A stretch of DNA of 11,552 nt from Cocleimonas sp. (GCA_023145535.1 JAGLDQ010000003.1:1-11552), one strand, 5' to 3'; numbered from the stretch's first letter, positions 1 to 7,030 are shown. Program-made: numbers and translations. Notes: generated by a model from the letters alone, not told the origin.

Positions 1-2012
1 CTGTATTTATTGGAAAGTACTTCACCTTGTTCGGTAAATTTAATTTGTCCATGTACGGTATTGGGCGGTTGTGCAACGATGGCTTCATGTGTTGGACCAC
101 CGCCTCGTCCTACCGTACCACCCCGCCCGTGGAATAAGCGACATTTCACACCGTATTTATTCGTTAACTCAATGACCTGATTTTGTGCATTATAAAGATT
201 CCATTGTGAGGCTAATATACCGCCATCTTTACAAGAATCAGAGTATCCCAGCATGACTTCTTGTAAGTTACCTGAGGAAGCGAGTAGTGCTTTATAGGTT
301 GTATTTTCAAACAAATGCGTGAGCACAGAGACAATGTGCTGTAAATCTTCAATGGTTTCAAACAGAGGTGAAATGGCAATATGACTGAAATAATGACCTG
401 CTTTATCTTTGCCCGCCAGCCCTGCTAGGCGCGCTAGGAACATCACCTCCATAATATGACTAGCGGTATGCGTCATCGAGATAACGTAGGTACCAAAAAT
501 ACTATCGCCTGTTTCTTGGCGCATTTCTACCATCGTATCAAACACTTCAAGTGTTTCTATTGATTTTTCGCTCAATGATTCAGGATTGGCTTTAGGTAAG
601 CTCTGGCGCTCTACTAATTCACTTAATAAGTGCAAGCGTTGTGCTTCATCTAGCGTGCGATAGTCTGTATCAGGCATAAATTGTTGTAATACTTCAACAA
701 CGGCATCCGTATGAATATTAGATTCTTGACGAATATCCAATTCAACCAGAGAAAATCCACAAGTATCAACCAATCGACGCAAGTCTTTAAGGCTACGTTG
801 TGCAATATTTTGGTCTTTATGACTATATAATGAGTCATGAAGCAACATCAGATCAGCGGAAAAATCATTCACATTTTGATAAGCAAATTGTTGCTTGGTT
901 TTGCTTTTTTGTTTGCCACTAATGCGTTCTTGAACCAATCGTAAATTTTGTTTTAAACGATAGTGCATCATGTGTAATTTGCGACGATAAGGTTCTTTGT
1001 TATAGAGATCTGGATTCTCAGAAAAAATAAAGCGGAGTTGTTCATTATCTGCCTGTAATGACTGTGAAAACTGATCAGAAGGCATAATAAAATCGGTACT
1101 ATGAGAGAGAAACTTGCGTAACTTTTTAACGCGCTTAATGTATTCAAGCAATGCTTGTTGCATATGCAAACGAATTGCCCTACGCGTTACCTCTGGCGTA
1201 ACAAAGGGGTTACCATCACGATCTCCCCCGATCCAAGAACCAAAGCGTAATACCGTTGGAATGGTGATTTTATCTTCGCCATAGATCTTACGGGTTGCCC
1301 GTTCAAAATAGCGATAAACCAGCGGAATGGCTTCAAATAAACTCGAATCAAAATAAAATAAGCCATAACGGACTTCATCTTCAACACTGGGTTTATTATT
1401 TCTGACTTCATTGCTGCGCCATAAGATTTGAATTTGCGCTTTTAAATGACGCATGAGTGAATCACGCTCATTTTCTTCCAACGTAGCGAGTTGCAATTTA
1501 TCAACCGTAATAAAAATTTGGCGGAGCAAGGTCATAATCGTGCGACGACGTGCTTCTGTAGGGTGTGCAGTAAAGATAGGGCTATAGCGTAGTTGGTTGA
1601 TTATTGTTTGTAGATCAGCGGTATTTACACCGTCTTTTTTTAGCTCTTTGACGGTACTGATAAAAGAACCAACCCATAACTCATTCGGGTTATTACGGAA
1701 CATCTCGCGGCGTTCACGGTGTTTAAAATCTTCTTCAACAACATTGGATAACACGTAAAATAGGTTAAACGCACGAATAACACTGCCCAATATATCGGTA
1801 TCAAGTTTGTCAATAAATGTCATTAACGCTAAACGCCTAGCATCATCATTATCAACGGAAAGTTGGATGTAACCTTGGCGCAAATGTTCAGCCGCATTGA
1901 AAACAACCTCTCCAGACTGCTCCTTAATCACTTCTCCAAGAAGACCACCAACTAATCTGACTTGATTTTCCAGTTTATCAACATTTGTAATATCGAAAAT
2001 ACTTGCACTCAT
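1..2012 (-). CDS. ppc: Phosphoenolpyruvate carboxylase, C-terminus cut off by window edge
   Basis: Cytosolic enzyme that carboxylates phosphoenolpyruvate with bicarbonate to oxaloacetate, replenishing the TCA cycle. The reading frame is open from ATG at 2012 to the window edge (670 complete codons). Family motifs in order: FTAHPTEARRRT with catalytic His150; GSWIGGDRDGNPF starting at residue 258; GYSDSCKDGG; and HGRGGTVGRGGGP at 628-640, matching the catalytic His579/Arg587 loop of the E. coli enzyme; then GQIKFTEQGE. By comparison with the remembered 883-residue E. coli protein, about 260 C-terminal residues lie outside the window, including most of the allosteric region. The spacing between the His150 and His628 motifs is roughly 37 residues longer than in E. 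coli, so this version carries insertions. An AGG lies 9-11 bases before the start, a modest ribosome binding site. No frameshift was seen. Identification is very secure. Confidence 0.97.
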   Translation of the reverse strand, partial: MSASIFDITNVDKLENQVRLVGGLLGEVIKEQSGEVVFNAAEHLRQGYIQLSVDNDDARRLALMTFIDKLDTDILGSVIRAFNLFYVLSNVVEEDFKHRERREMFRNNPNELWVGSFISTVKELKKDGVNTADLQTIINQLRYSPIFTAHPTEARRRTIMTLLRQIFITVDKLQLATLEENERDSLMRHLKAQIQILWRSNEVRNNKPSVEDEVRYGLFYFDSSLFEAIPLVYRYFERATRKIYGEDKITIPTVLRFGSWIGGDRDGNPFVTPEVTRRAIRLHMQQALLEYIKRVKKLRKFLSHSTDFIMPSDQFSQSLQADNEQLRFIFSENPDLYNKEPYRRKLHMMHYRLKQNLRLVQERISGKQKSKTKQQFAYQNVNDFSADLMLLHDSLYSHKDQNIAQRSLKDLRRLVDTCGFSLVELDIRQESNIHTDAVVEVLQQFMPDTDYRTLDEAQRLHLLSELVERQSLPKANPESLSEKSIETLEVFDTMVEMRQETGDSIFGTYVISMTHTASHIMEVMFLARLAGLAGKDKAGHYFSHIAISPLFETIEDLQHIVSVLTHLFENTTYKALLASSGNLQEVMLGYSDSCKDGGILASQWNLYNAQNQVIELTNKYGVKCRLFHGRGGTVGRGGGPTHEAIVAQPPNTVHGQIKFTEQGEVLSNKY

Positions 2013-2050
2013 AGCGTACCTATTCGGGGTTATTTTATTAATGTGTGCGC

Positions 2051-2079
2051 ATCATAGAGTAGTCCCCCCTAGAAGTAAA
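2051..2079 (-). promoter_or_regulatory. Putative sigma-70 promoter of ppc
   Basis: On the minus strand, TTTACT (-35, 4 of 6 consensus bases; 2074-2079) is followed after 17 bases by TATGAT (-10, 5 of 6; 2051-2056). Transcription would begin near 2044 and leave a leader of about 30 bases before the ppc ATG. The spacing and the -10 box make this the best promoter candidate upstream of ppc. Confidence 0.55.
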
Positions 2080-2095
2080 AATAGATTATTTTTAC
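2075..2095. promoter_or_regulatory. Inverted repeat overlapping the ppc -35 box, candidate operator
   Basis: Arms GTAAAAATA (2075-2083) and TATTTTTAC (2087-2095) are perfect 9-bp complements around a 3-base centre. A third half-site, GTAAAA (2101-2106), follows 5 bases later and can pair with TTTTAC (2090-2095). The left arm covers most of the proposed ppc -35 box, so a bound protein would be expected to block or modulate ppc transcription. The regulator is unknown; AT-richness means chance cannot be excluded. Confidence 0.4.
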
Positions 2096-2140
2096 CCCAA
2101 GTAAAATTTATGATCCTAACGAATTGATAACGATAGATTG

Positions 2141-2157
2141 GCTATTTTAAAAATAGC
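2141..2157. repeat. AT-rich near-perfect palindrome upstream of ppc
   Basis: GCTATTTT (2141-2148) and AAAATAGC (2150-2157) are complementary around one central base. The symmetry suits a dimeric DNA-binding protein better than an RNA hairpin, because the loop would be very tight. It lies about 130 bases upstream of the ppc start. No function can be assigned. Confidence 0.25.
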
Positions 2158-2248
2158 TTTGAAGCTTGTTTTGCTGCCATTAACAGCCAGCGTTTAGATC
2201 CGCTACATAAAGCATTATTGTTCCTATTTTATAGCGTATAAAGTGATT

Positions 2249-2276
2249 GTTGGGACATTGCACTCAACGTCCCAAC
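2249..2276 (-). terminator. Hairpin just past the His-rich lipoprotein gene, possible terminator
   Basis: GTTGGGAC (2249-2256) and GTCCCAAC (2269-2276) form a perfect 8-bp GC-rich stem with a 12-base loop, starting 8 bases beyond the stop codon of the minus-strand lipoprotein gene. The position is right for a transcript end, but no U-run follows on the minus strand. It may be a Rho-assisted terminator or a stabilising 3' structure. Confidence 0.45.
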
Positions 2277-2284
2277 GCGCTGTA

Positions 2285-2947
2285 TTAATGACCTGAATAG
2301 GTGTGATTATGCTGACGTACTCCTGCGTTATGGGTATGCTTCATCGAACGGGTAAATTGATTGGCAGGATGAGTATGGGTATTAGAGCCGCTTCTACTAC
2401 GAGGCGCACAAGTATTGTGTCTATGTCGTTTATTACCCTTGAAATGCGCATGAGTCATTGCTCTCGTATTTTGACTTTTAGGATGAAGATGCTTAACCGC
2501 CTGGCGCTTCTTATTGCCCGCTTTACAACTATAACGGTGGGTATGATGTTTCTGACCACTTTTATGTGAATGGGAGATTGATTTGGAGCATTTATTCGCA
2601 GGGTGACGGTGAGAGTTTCCTCCTTGTTTCCCCCCAGATTTACAACTGTAGCGATGGGTGTGGTGATTTGCGCCATTAGCGTGTTCATGGGCAATAGACT
2701 TAGTGCATCGATTAGCAGGATGACTGTGTAAATTGATATTGTTGGTTGTACCTGGCGCACAACGGTAAGGATGTGAGTGTATCTTTGAGTTGATAATATG
2801 GGTATGAGTGACAGCGACACTACAACCATGTGCGGGGTGTCTATGGGTATTCTCATTGACCTTTATGTCATTTCCAACGGGGCTACAACCACTCGCGACA
2901 AATCCTGCAAGTATTATGCTTGCTATTGATCGGTGTGTTTTTGTCAT
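2285..2947 (-). CDS. Histidine-rich Cys/His repeat protein, putative lipoprotein
   Basis: I do not recognise this as a named family. The 220-residue product begins with a basic, then hydrophobic segment ending in VASGC (Cys21), which resembles a relaxed lipobox, so it is probably exported and lipid-anchored to an envelope membrane. After a short linker come five tandem repeats of about 39 residues (35-220), each built as HxHP-x3-C-x5-HxH-x6-HxH-x(2-3)-C. There are 35 His (16%), almost no acidic residues after residue 32, and many Lys, Arg, Ser and Asn. Cys pairs in repeats 1-3 are always 21 residues apart (42/63, 81/102, 120/141). The composition suggests binding of Zn, Cu, Ni or haem in the periplasm or at the cell surface; this is inference. 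The start is supported by AGAGG 8 bases upstream. The gene stands alone, divergent from purT and upstream of ppc in the same direction. Overlapping frames are shadows of the repeats. Confidence 0.85.
   Translation of the reverse strand: MTKTHRSIASIILAGFVASGCSPVGNDIKVNENTHRHPAHGCSVAVTHTHIINSKIHSHPYRCAPGTTNNINLHSHPANRCTKSIAHEHANGANHHTHRYSCKSGGKQGGNSHRHPANKCSKSISHSHKSGQKHHTHRYSCKAGNKKRQAVKHLHPKSQNTRAMTHAHFKGNKRHRHNTCAPRSRSGSNTHTHPANQFTRSMKHTHNAGVRQHNHTYSGH
2288..2845 (-). repeat. Five tandem coding repeats of about 117 bp (38-40 codons)
   Basis: The repeat starts, marked by HxHP, fall at residues 35, 74, 113, 153 and 191 of the His-rich protein. Repeats 2 and 3 are most alike: both carry a PAN-x-C motif and HHTHRYSCK. 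Repeats 1, 4 and 5 are more diverged. Repeat 4 has Asn160 where the first Cys is expected but keeps Cys180; repeat 5 has Phe198 and Gly219 at the two Cys positions. The paired His motifs persist throughout. The pattern indicates old tandem duplication with the central units either youngest or most constrained. Confidence 0.85.
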
Positions 2948-2968
2948 ATCATCATCCTCTGATTGGTT

Positions 2969-2993
2969 AAAAAATCCATTTTTTGATGATCAA
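2969..2993. promoter_or_regulatory. Two adjoining palindromes upstream of the His-rich gene
   Basis: AAAAAAT (2969-2975) and ATTTTTT (2978-2984) form a dyad with a 2-base centre. It overlaps TTGAT (2983-2987) and ATCAA (2989-2993), a second dyad with a 1-base centre. They lie 22-46 bases before the lipoprotein start, where an operator or -10 region would sit. I found no convincing -35/-10 pair here and no match to Fur, Zur or NikR boxes that I would trust. Confidence 0.25.
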
Positions 2994-3061
2994 TTAAAAG
3001 CAGGCTTTAAATATTCCATCTTTAGTTAATCATCTATTTTCTATCATTTACCCACCATACC

Positions 3062-3130
3062 AAAGAATAAAAACATTCACAAAACTGTTGATAGTTAATC
3101 ACTATCTTTATGATTTTCTGTTTATTCTTT
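3062..3130. repeat. Nested inverted repeats in the divergent promoter region
   Basis: An outer pair, AAAGAATAAA (3062-3071) and TTTATTCTTT (3121-3130), is perfectly complementary over 10 bp with a 49-base spacer. Inside it, GATAGT (3090-3095) and ACTATC (3101-3106) form a 6-bp dyad with a 5-base centre. The block is roughly midway between the His-rich gene and purT, so it could serve either promoter. Low sequence complexity reduces its significance. Confidence 0.35.
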
Positions 3131-3134
3131 AAAC

Positions 3135-3151
3135 GAAAAGGCGGGCTTTTC
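3135..3151. promoter_or_regulatory. Dyad directly upstream of the purT -35 box
   Basis: GAAAAG (3135-3140) and CTTTTC (3146-3151) flank a 5-base GCGGG centre, ending one base before the proposed purT -35 element. This could be a repressor or activator site. It also resembles a short terminator core but lacks a uniform T-run. It does not match the E. coli PurR operator consensus, which has a central CG flanked by AAAC/GTTT. Confidence 0.3.
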
Positions 3152-3181
3152 TTGATAAATAATTTGCTTAATTTATTTAAT
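3152..3181 (+). promoter_or_regulatory. Putative sigma-70 promoter of purT
   Basis: TTGATA (3152-3157, 5 of 6 consensus bases) is separated by 18 bases from TTTAAT (3176-3181, 5 of 6). Start of transcription would be near 3188, about 39 bases before purT. The surrounding DNA is extremely AT-rich, so other -10 boxes are possible. Confidence 0.45.
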
Positions 3182-3226
3182 TTAACTAAATTTGTTTTTG
3201 AATTTAATTAATTATAGGAAGAAGTA

Positions 3227-4426
3227 ATGCAAATTGGCACGCCGTTATCAGATTCAGCCCTTCGTGTAATGTTATTAGGCAGTGGAGAGCTTGGTAAAGA
3301 AGTGATTATTTCACTGCAACGCTTGGGCGTTGAAGTCATTGCGGTAGACCGTTACGAAAATGCACCAGGCCATCAAGTAGCGCATCGTTTTCATGCCATT
3401 GATATGACTGATGCCGTCGCACTACGTGAAGTCATCAAAATTGAAGCCCCGCATATTATTATTCCAGAAATAGAAGCGATTGCCACAGATGAATTAGCGA
3501 AAATTGAGGCTGAGAAAATAGCAGAAATTATCCCGACGGCTAGAGCCATTCAACTCACCATGAACCGTGAAGGTATTCGTACACTAGCCGCGGAGGAGCT
3601 TGGATTAGCAACCTCAAAATACGGTTTTGCTAGCTCATTAGCTGAACTGATTGAAATATCCAAAACAACAGGCTTTCCCTGTATTGTAAAACCGGTGATG
3701 TCATCCTCAGGAAAAGGGCAATCAACCGCGCATAATGAAGAGGAATTAACACTCTGCTGGGATAATGCAATTAGTGGCGGACGCGTCAATCATGGACGCG
3801 TCATCCTAGAAGAAATGATTCAATTTGATTATGAAATCACCTTACTTACTGTGCGCTCTACTAACGCTGATGGTGAGATTGAAACCTCTTTCTGTGAGCC
3901 AATCGGTCATCGTCAGGAAAAGGGTGATTATGTAGAAAGCTGGCAGCCACAGATAATGAGTAAACCTGCATTAAAAGCATCACAGGATATAGCAAAAAAA
4001 GTAACGGATAGCCTAGGGGGACGCGGTTTATTTGGCGTGGAGTTATTTATTAAAGGGGATAAGGCCTATTTTTCTGAAGTCAGCCCACGTCCACATGATA
4101 CAGGCATGGCAACGATGGCAACCCAGTTTCAAAATGAATTTGATCTACACGCCCGCGCCATTTTAGGCTTACCAGTTAATACCGCATTGCACTCAGTGGG
4201 TGCAAGTGCGGTGATTTATGGTGGTATGGATGCCGAGGGGATTTCATTTTCAGGACTAGAAAAAGCCTTATCAGACCCTGATACTGACCTGCGTTTATTT
4301 GGTAAACCCGTAGCTTATACGCATCGTCGTATGGGGGTTGCGTTAGCAAGAGCTAATGATACCGACAGTGCGCGTAAGAAAGCCAAGCAAGCGGCTGATA
4401 AAATTAGTACGCAGGTATTGGTTTAA
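3227..4426 (+). CDS. purT: Formate-dependent GAR transformylase (phosphoribosylglycinamide formyltransferase 2)
   Basis: Cytosolic ATP-grasp enzyme that forms formylglycinamide ribonucleotide from GAR, formate and ATP, the folate-independent version of the third step of purine synthesis. The 399 residues align along their length with the remembered E. coli PurT (392 residues). Landmarks: nucleotide-binding GSGELGKE at 18-25; PEIEAIATD at 80-88, which belongs to the substrate site; Lys155 and the SSSGKGQ loop at 159-165 of the ATP-grasp; metal ligands Glu272 and Glu284 followed by SPRPHDTGM. The start is fixed by AGGAAG at 3216-3221 and by similarity from the first residues (IGTPLS...RVMLLGSGELGKE). 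The gene is monocistronic: divergent from the His-rich gene and convergent with the EAL gene. No clear terminator was found; the downstream DNA is an IS66 relic. Confidence 0.97.
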   Translation: MQIGTPLSDSALRVMLLGSGELGKEVIISLQRLGVEVIAVDRYENAPGHQVAHRFHAIDMTDAVALREVIKIEAPHIIIPEIEAIATDELAKIEAEKIAEIIPTARAIQLTMNREGIRTLAAEELGLATSKYGFASSLAELIEISKTTGFPCIVKPVMSSSGKGQSTAHNEEELTLCWDNAISGGRVNHGRVILEEMIQFDYEITLLTVRSTNADGEIETSFCEPIGHRQEKGDYVESWQPQIMSKPALKASQDIAKKVTDSLGGRGLFGVELFIKGDKAYFSEVSPRPHDTGMATMATQFQNEFDLHARAILGLPVNTALHSVGASAVIYGGMDAEGISFSGLEKALSDPDTDLRLFGKPVAYTHRRMGVALARANDTDSARKKAKQAADKISTQVLV

Positions 4427-4447
4427 AAATGGTTGGCATTGTTCATC

Positions 4448-4600
4448 TCATCCTTGATACTCAACCGCATGAAGCGGAGTACGGAAACACCCATAAACCT
4501 TCCGTTTTACATTAGTCATTCGCAAGCTCTGTTCAGCGTGGTTGTTAGTGAAAGACACATGGGTATTGTTTGTCTTTCTTTCAAGGAAGGTGAAAAATAG
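4448..4600 (-). pseudogene. Decayed fragment of an IS66-family transposase
   Basis: Read on the minus strand between two stops (TAA at 4601-4603 and TGA at 4448-4450), this stretch encodes about 50 residues. They contain HVSFTNNHAEQSLRM followed by VKRKVYGCFRT. IS66-type transposases have a very similar C-terminal block, NNxAExxLRM-x-KVxxKxxGCFRT, whose Glu is the last residue of the DDE triad. The match ends soon after CFRT (with PLHAVEYQG before the stop), where the family normally continues with RISSYL or a similar segment, and nothing upstream of the fragment looks like transposase. It is therefore a remnant deleted at both ends, marking an old insertion between purT and the EAL gene. Recognition is from memory of the family motif. 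Confidence 0.75.
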
Positions 4601-4670
4601 TTAGGGGAGAGCAGTTACGCCTTTTTATTTTTAGGAAGTAGGTCAAATTTATGCACTTATGACTTGAATT

Positions 4671-4740
4671 CAGCCATTAAACAGAATCAACAAAGTGAAA
4701 TATTGAGGAGAGATCATTTTTTGCTTGAATAAAATGGCTG
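4671..4740. repeat. Inverted repeat in the rest of the purT/EAL-gene gap
   Basis: CAGCCATT (4671-4678) and AATGGCTG (4733-4740) are 8-bp complements with a 54-base spacer. No gene, promoter or RNA is recognisable elsewhere in 4601-4748. The repeat could be a residue of the mobile element next door or chance. Confidence 0.25.
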
Positions 4741-4748
4741 TATCCTGC

Positions 4749-4765
4749 GACAGATCTGATCTGTC
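4749..4765 (-). terminator. Palindrome overlapping the stop of the EAL gene, possible terminator stem
   Basis: GACAGATC (4749-4756) and GATCTGTC (4758-4765) are complementary around one base; as RNA this gives a 7-bp stem with a 3-base loop. The right arm touches the last base of the TAG stop codon (4765-4767) of the minus-strand gene. A T-run does not follow directly, so intrinsic termination is uncertain. Confidence 0.35.
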
Positions 4766-6987
4766 TAATAGTGACTGACTCGCAATGAGATGGCAGGAGC
4801 TTGGGCGATAGAAACAGGCTTTGAGAAGAAAAAACCCTGCACAGCATCAGCCCCCATTGATTTGACTAGCGATAATTGTTTTGATGTCTCAACGCCCTCG
4901 ACAACCACCAACAGACCTAAACGCTTGATGAGAGTAATCGCACAATCTAATGCTGCCCTATCCCCAGAATCCGCAGTTAACAGTAAACTACGATCTATTT
5001 TAACAGTATCAACTGGTAAGATTGATAGGCGAGAAAGTGAAGAGTAGCCCGTTCCAAAATCATCCATCGCAATGCTAAAACCTTTATCTTTTAATGTCTT
5101 AACCGCAGGAATTAAATGCTCATAAGAAAGGTCATCTTCTTCAGTCACTTCGATACAGAATTTTTCTGGAGGTAAGTTTTCTTGTTCAAAACAATGGATG
5201 AACTCTTCCAATAATTTTTTGTTATCAAGCATATAAGGGGGCAGGTTTACATTGATAATCACATCGGGTAAATCGGCATAGTGCTGGCTGATCATATAAA
5301 CACAAACATGGGTTAGCTCGGTTAATAAACCATAGGATTTTGCTTGTTCTAAAAACTGACTTGGTTGGAGTAGCCCATATTCATCAGAATTTACTCGTAT
5401 CAACATTTCCATAGCTTTTAGTGAGCCATCCCCCAGATTATAAATAGGCTGAAAATGGATAGGTAAGTGTTTACAGTCAATTGCTTTTTGTAAAATCCCA
5501 CGGAGATCCTTAGATTGTTGGTCTTGTATTTTATCATCACGATATAAATAAAAACTTAATCCGCGGTCTCTAGCAATTTTTATGGCAAGCTCCGCTTGAC
5601 TAGCATGCTGTTCAGGATTAATTATCCCTTTACTGTAACTTGCACCATAACTCAGTGATACGGGGATGCGTTTGCCAGAAAGTGTATCCCAACGCCCTAA
5701 TATTGTTTGTAGAACATTGATTTCATCTTGAATATTTTCTTTCGGCATACGGTATACCAAAAAAAATAGATCAACGTTTGCCCTAATAACACTGATCACA
5801 TCGGGAATTTGTTGTAGACGATGCGCTAAACTTTTTAATACCTCGTCACCAAACTGTATACCATAGCGGTTATTAATCGCCTTAAAATCATCAATATTAA
5901 GGCTAATAACGGTTAAATTTTTGGATTGCTCTAATGAAAATTGATCAAGATAACCAAGGTAGTTACTTAATCCTGTCAAAGAATCTGTATGTAGAATTGA
6001 TTCTAACTGCTTTTTTTGTTGCTCACTGCTTTTAGAAAGCATAATTAAACGCCACATAACCGCACTGTTTAAGATAAAGCTTAACACGCCAATAAATAAT
6101 AAATTTAGGGGCGGCATGTCTAAGAACCAACGTGTAATAACCCCAACGGGTATTACTAAAATGGTAAAAATTGAAGCAAAACGTGTGAGAAGTGAGCTAA
6201 AACGAAAAGAGTAATGCGAAACATGTTCTGATGATACCGAGGTGTGCTCGATAAAAACATAAACAATGGAAAGTGAACCTGCTAATCTAAAAATAACCTC
6301 TGAAAATATAGCGGCTTTATCGTTATCAAACCATTGAAAACTAACAATAGCTTCACTAATAAAGTGTAACAGGGTGAGGCTAACCAGCCAAAGCAGTACA
6401 TTATTTCTAAGTGCGGATCGTTTGCTTGACAGCGCATAAACACTCCCATTAATTAATAAAACAAGACCAAGAAATACTTGTGATAGCAGTAGCTGCTGAA
6501 TGAGGGTGATTTCAAAAAGAAAACTATGTAAGAGCGTTGGCAAAAATATAAAAGGTATACTGCCTAAAGCGGCTAACAATAGAGCAAGATCGGAGGTTAA
6601 ACCTTTTAGGTGATAACGTTTTTCAAATAAAAAGACTTGAATAAAAGCAAAGGTACCGATTAAAACAAAGCTTAGTTCCTTAACCCAAAAAACAACCGTG
6701 CTATCAACCGAAGTGCCTATCTTTAAAAAGAGCGCTATCGCAATTAAAATTTCGCCTGCCACTAAAATAGGCCAAGGATAAAGCGCATTTAGATGGTGCT
6801 TCCAAATCCCCGCGATAACGCCTACAAGGATAAAGCTGTAGATAGCGGCCAGCGCAATGTGAGAGATAATACCATCAGCAATAAAGAGATGTACAAATGT
6901 TGATAAAATATGCAATATGACAAAAATTTGCCAAAATTTAGGCAAACCTGCTTGGCTTAGTTTTTGTGATAGTGACACTATTTTCAT
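4765..6987 (-). CDS. Membrane-anchored degenerate GGDEF / intact EAL protein (probable c-di-GMP phosphodiesterase)
   Basis: 740 residues. Residues 1-320 hold roughly ten hydrophobic segments (for example 18-37, 73-91, 101-121, 161-183, 268-288, 296-317), an integral-membrane sensor-like region that I cannot assign to a MASE or other named family. A GGDEF-like domain follows at about 333-485 (DSLTGLSNYLGY; NIDDFKAINNRYGIQFGD), but its signature reads R402-A-N-V-D-L-F instead of RxGGDEF, so cyclase activity should be lost. The EAL domain (about 500-735) keeps the residues that bind metal and c-di-GMP: Glu527 (EML in place of EAL, with Arg531), Asn581, Glu613, Asp642-Asp643 in DDFGTGYSS, Lys663, Glu697 and Gln717. 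It probably hydrolyses c-di-GMP to pGpG and so promotes motility over biofilm; this rests on family knowledge. No strong Shine-Dalgarno precedes the ATG. The gene appears monocistronic. Confidence 0.92.
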   Translation of the reverse strand: MKIVSLSQKLSQAGLPKFWQIFVILHILSTFVHLFIADGIISHIALAAIYSFILVGVIAGIWKHHLNALYPWPILVAGEILIAIALFLKIGTSVDSTVVFWVKELSFVLIGTFAFIQVFLFEKRYHLKGLTSDLALLLAALGSIPFIFLPTLLHSFLFEITLIQQLLLSQVFLGLVLLINGSVYALSSKRSALRNNVLLWLVSLTLLHFISEAIVSFQWFDNDKAAIFSEVIFRLAGSLSIVYVFIEHTSVSSEHVSHYSFRFSSLLTRFASIFTILVIPVGVITRWFLDMPPLNLLFIGVLSFILNSAVMWRLIMLSKSSEQQKKQLESILHTDSLTGLSNYLGYLDQFSLEQSKNLTVISLNIDDFKAINNRYGIQFGDEVLKSLAHRLQQIPDVISVIRANVDLFFLVYRMPKENIQDEINVLQTILGRWDTLSGKRIPVSLSYGASYSKGIINPEQHASQAELAIKIARDRGLSFYLYRDDKIQDQQSKDLRGILQKAIDCKHLPIHFQPIYNLGDGSLKAMEMLIRVNSDEYGLLQPSQFLEQAKSYGLLTELTHVCVYMISQHYADLPDVIINVNLPPYMLDNKKLLEEFIHCFEQENLPPEKFCIEVTEEDDLSYEHLIPAVKTLKDKGFSIAMDDFGTGYSSLSRLSILPVDTVKIDRSLLLTADSGDRAALDCAITLIKRLGLLVVVEGVETSKQLSLVKSMGADAVQGFFFSKPVSIAQAPAISLRVSHY

Positions 6988-7030
6988 TGTTCACGATTAA
7001 GATTTCATTGTTAGAAAATTTCTTGATCAG

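Noticed and set aside
650..1411. Short minus-strand frames within ppc
   Set aside because: The ppc frame is continuous across this interval with catalytic motifs on both sides; the short frames are out of phase.
2288..2845. Periodic repeats taken as a possible CRISPR array or non-coding satellite
   Set aside because: The period is about 117 bp, the units are diverged and vary by codon multiples, and conservation follows amino acid motifs, so they are coding repeats.
2455..2856. 133-codon minus-strand frame and an 88-codon plus-strand frame inside the His-rich gene
   Set aside because: They are by-products of the tandem repeats in other frames; they lack ribosome sites and sensible protein features, whereas the 220-codon frame has a leader peptide and a regular motif.
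3135..3151. PurR operator upstream of purT
   Set aside because: The dyad centre is GCGGG and the flanks do not follow the PurR consensus; only an unassigned dyad can be claimed.
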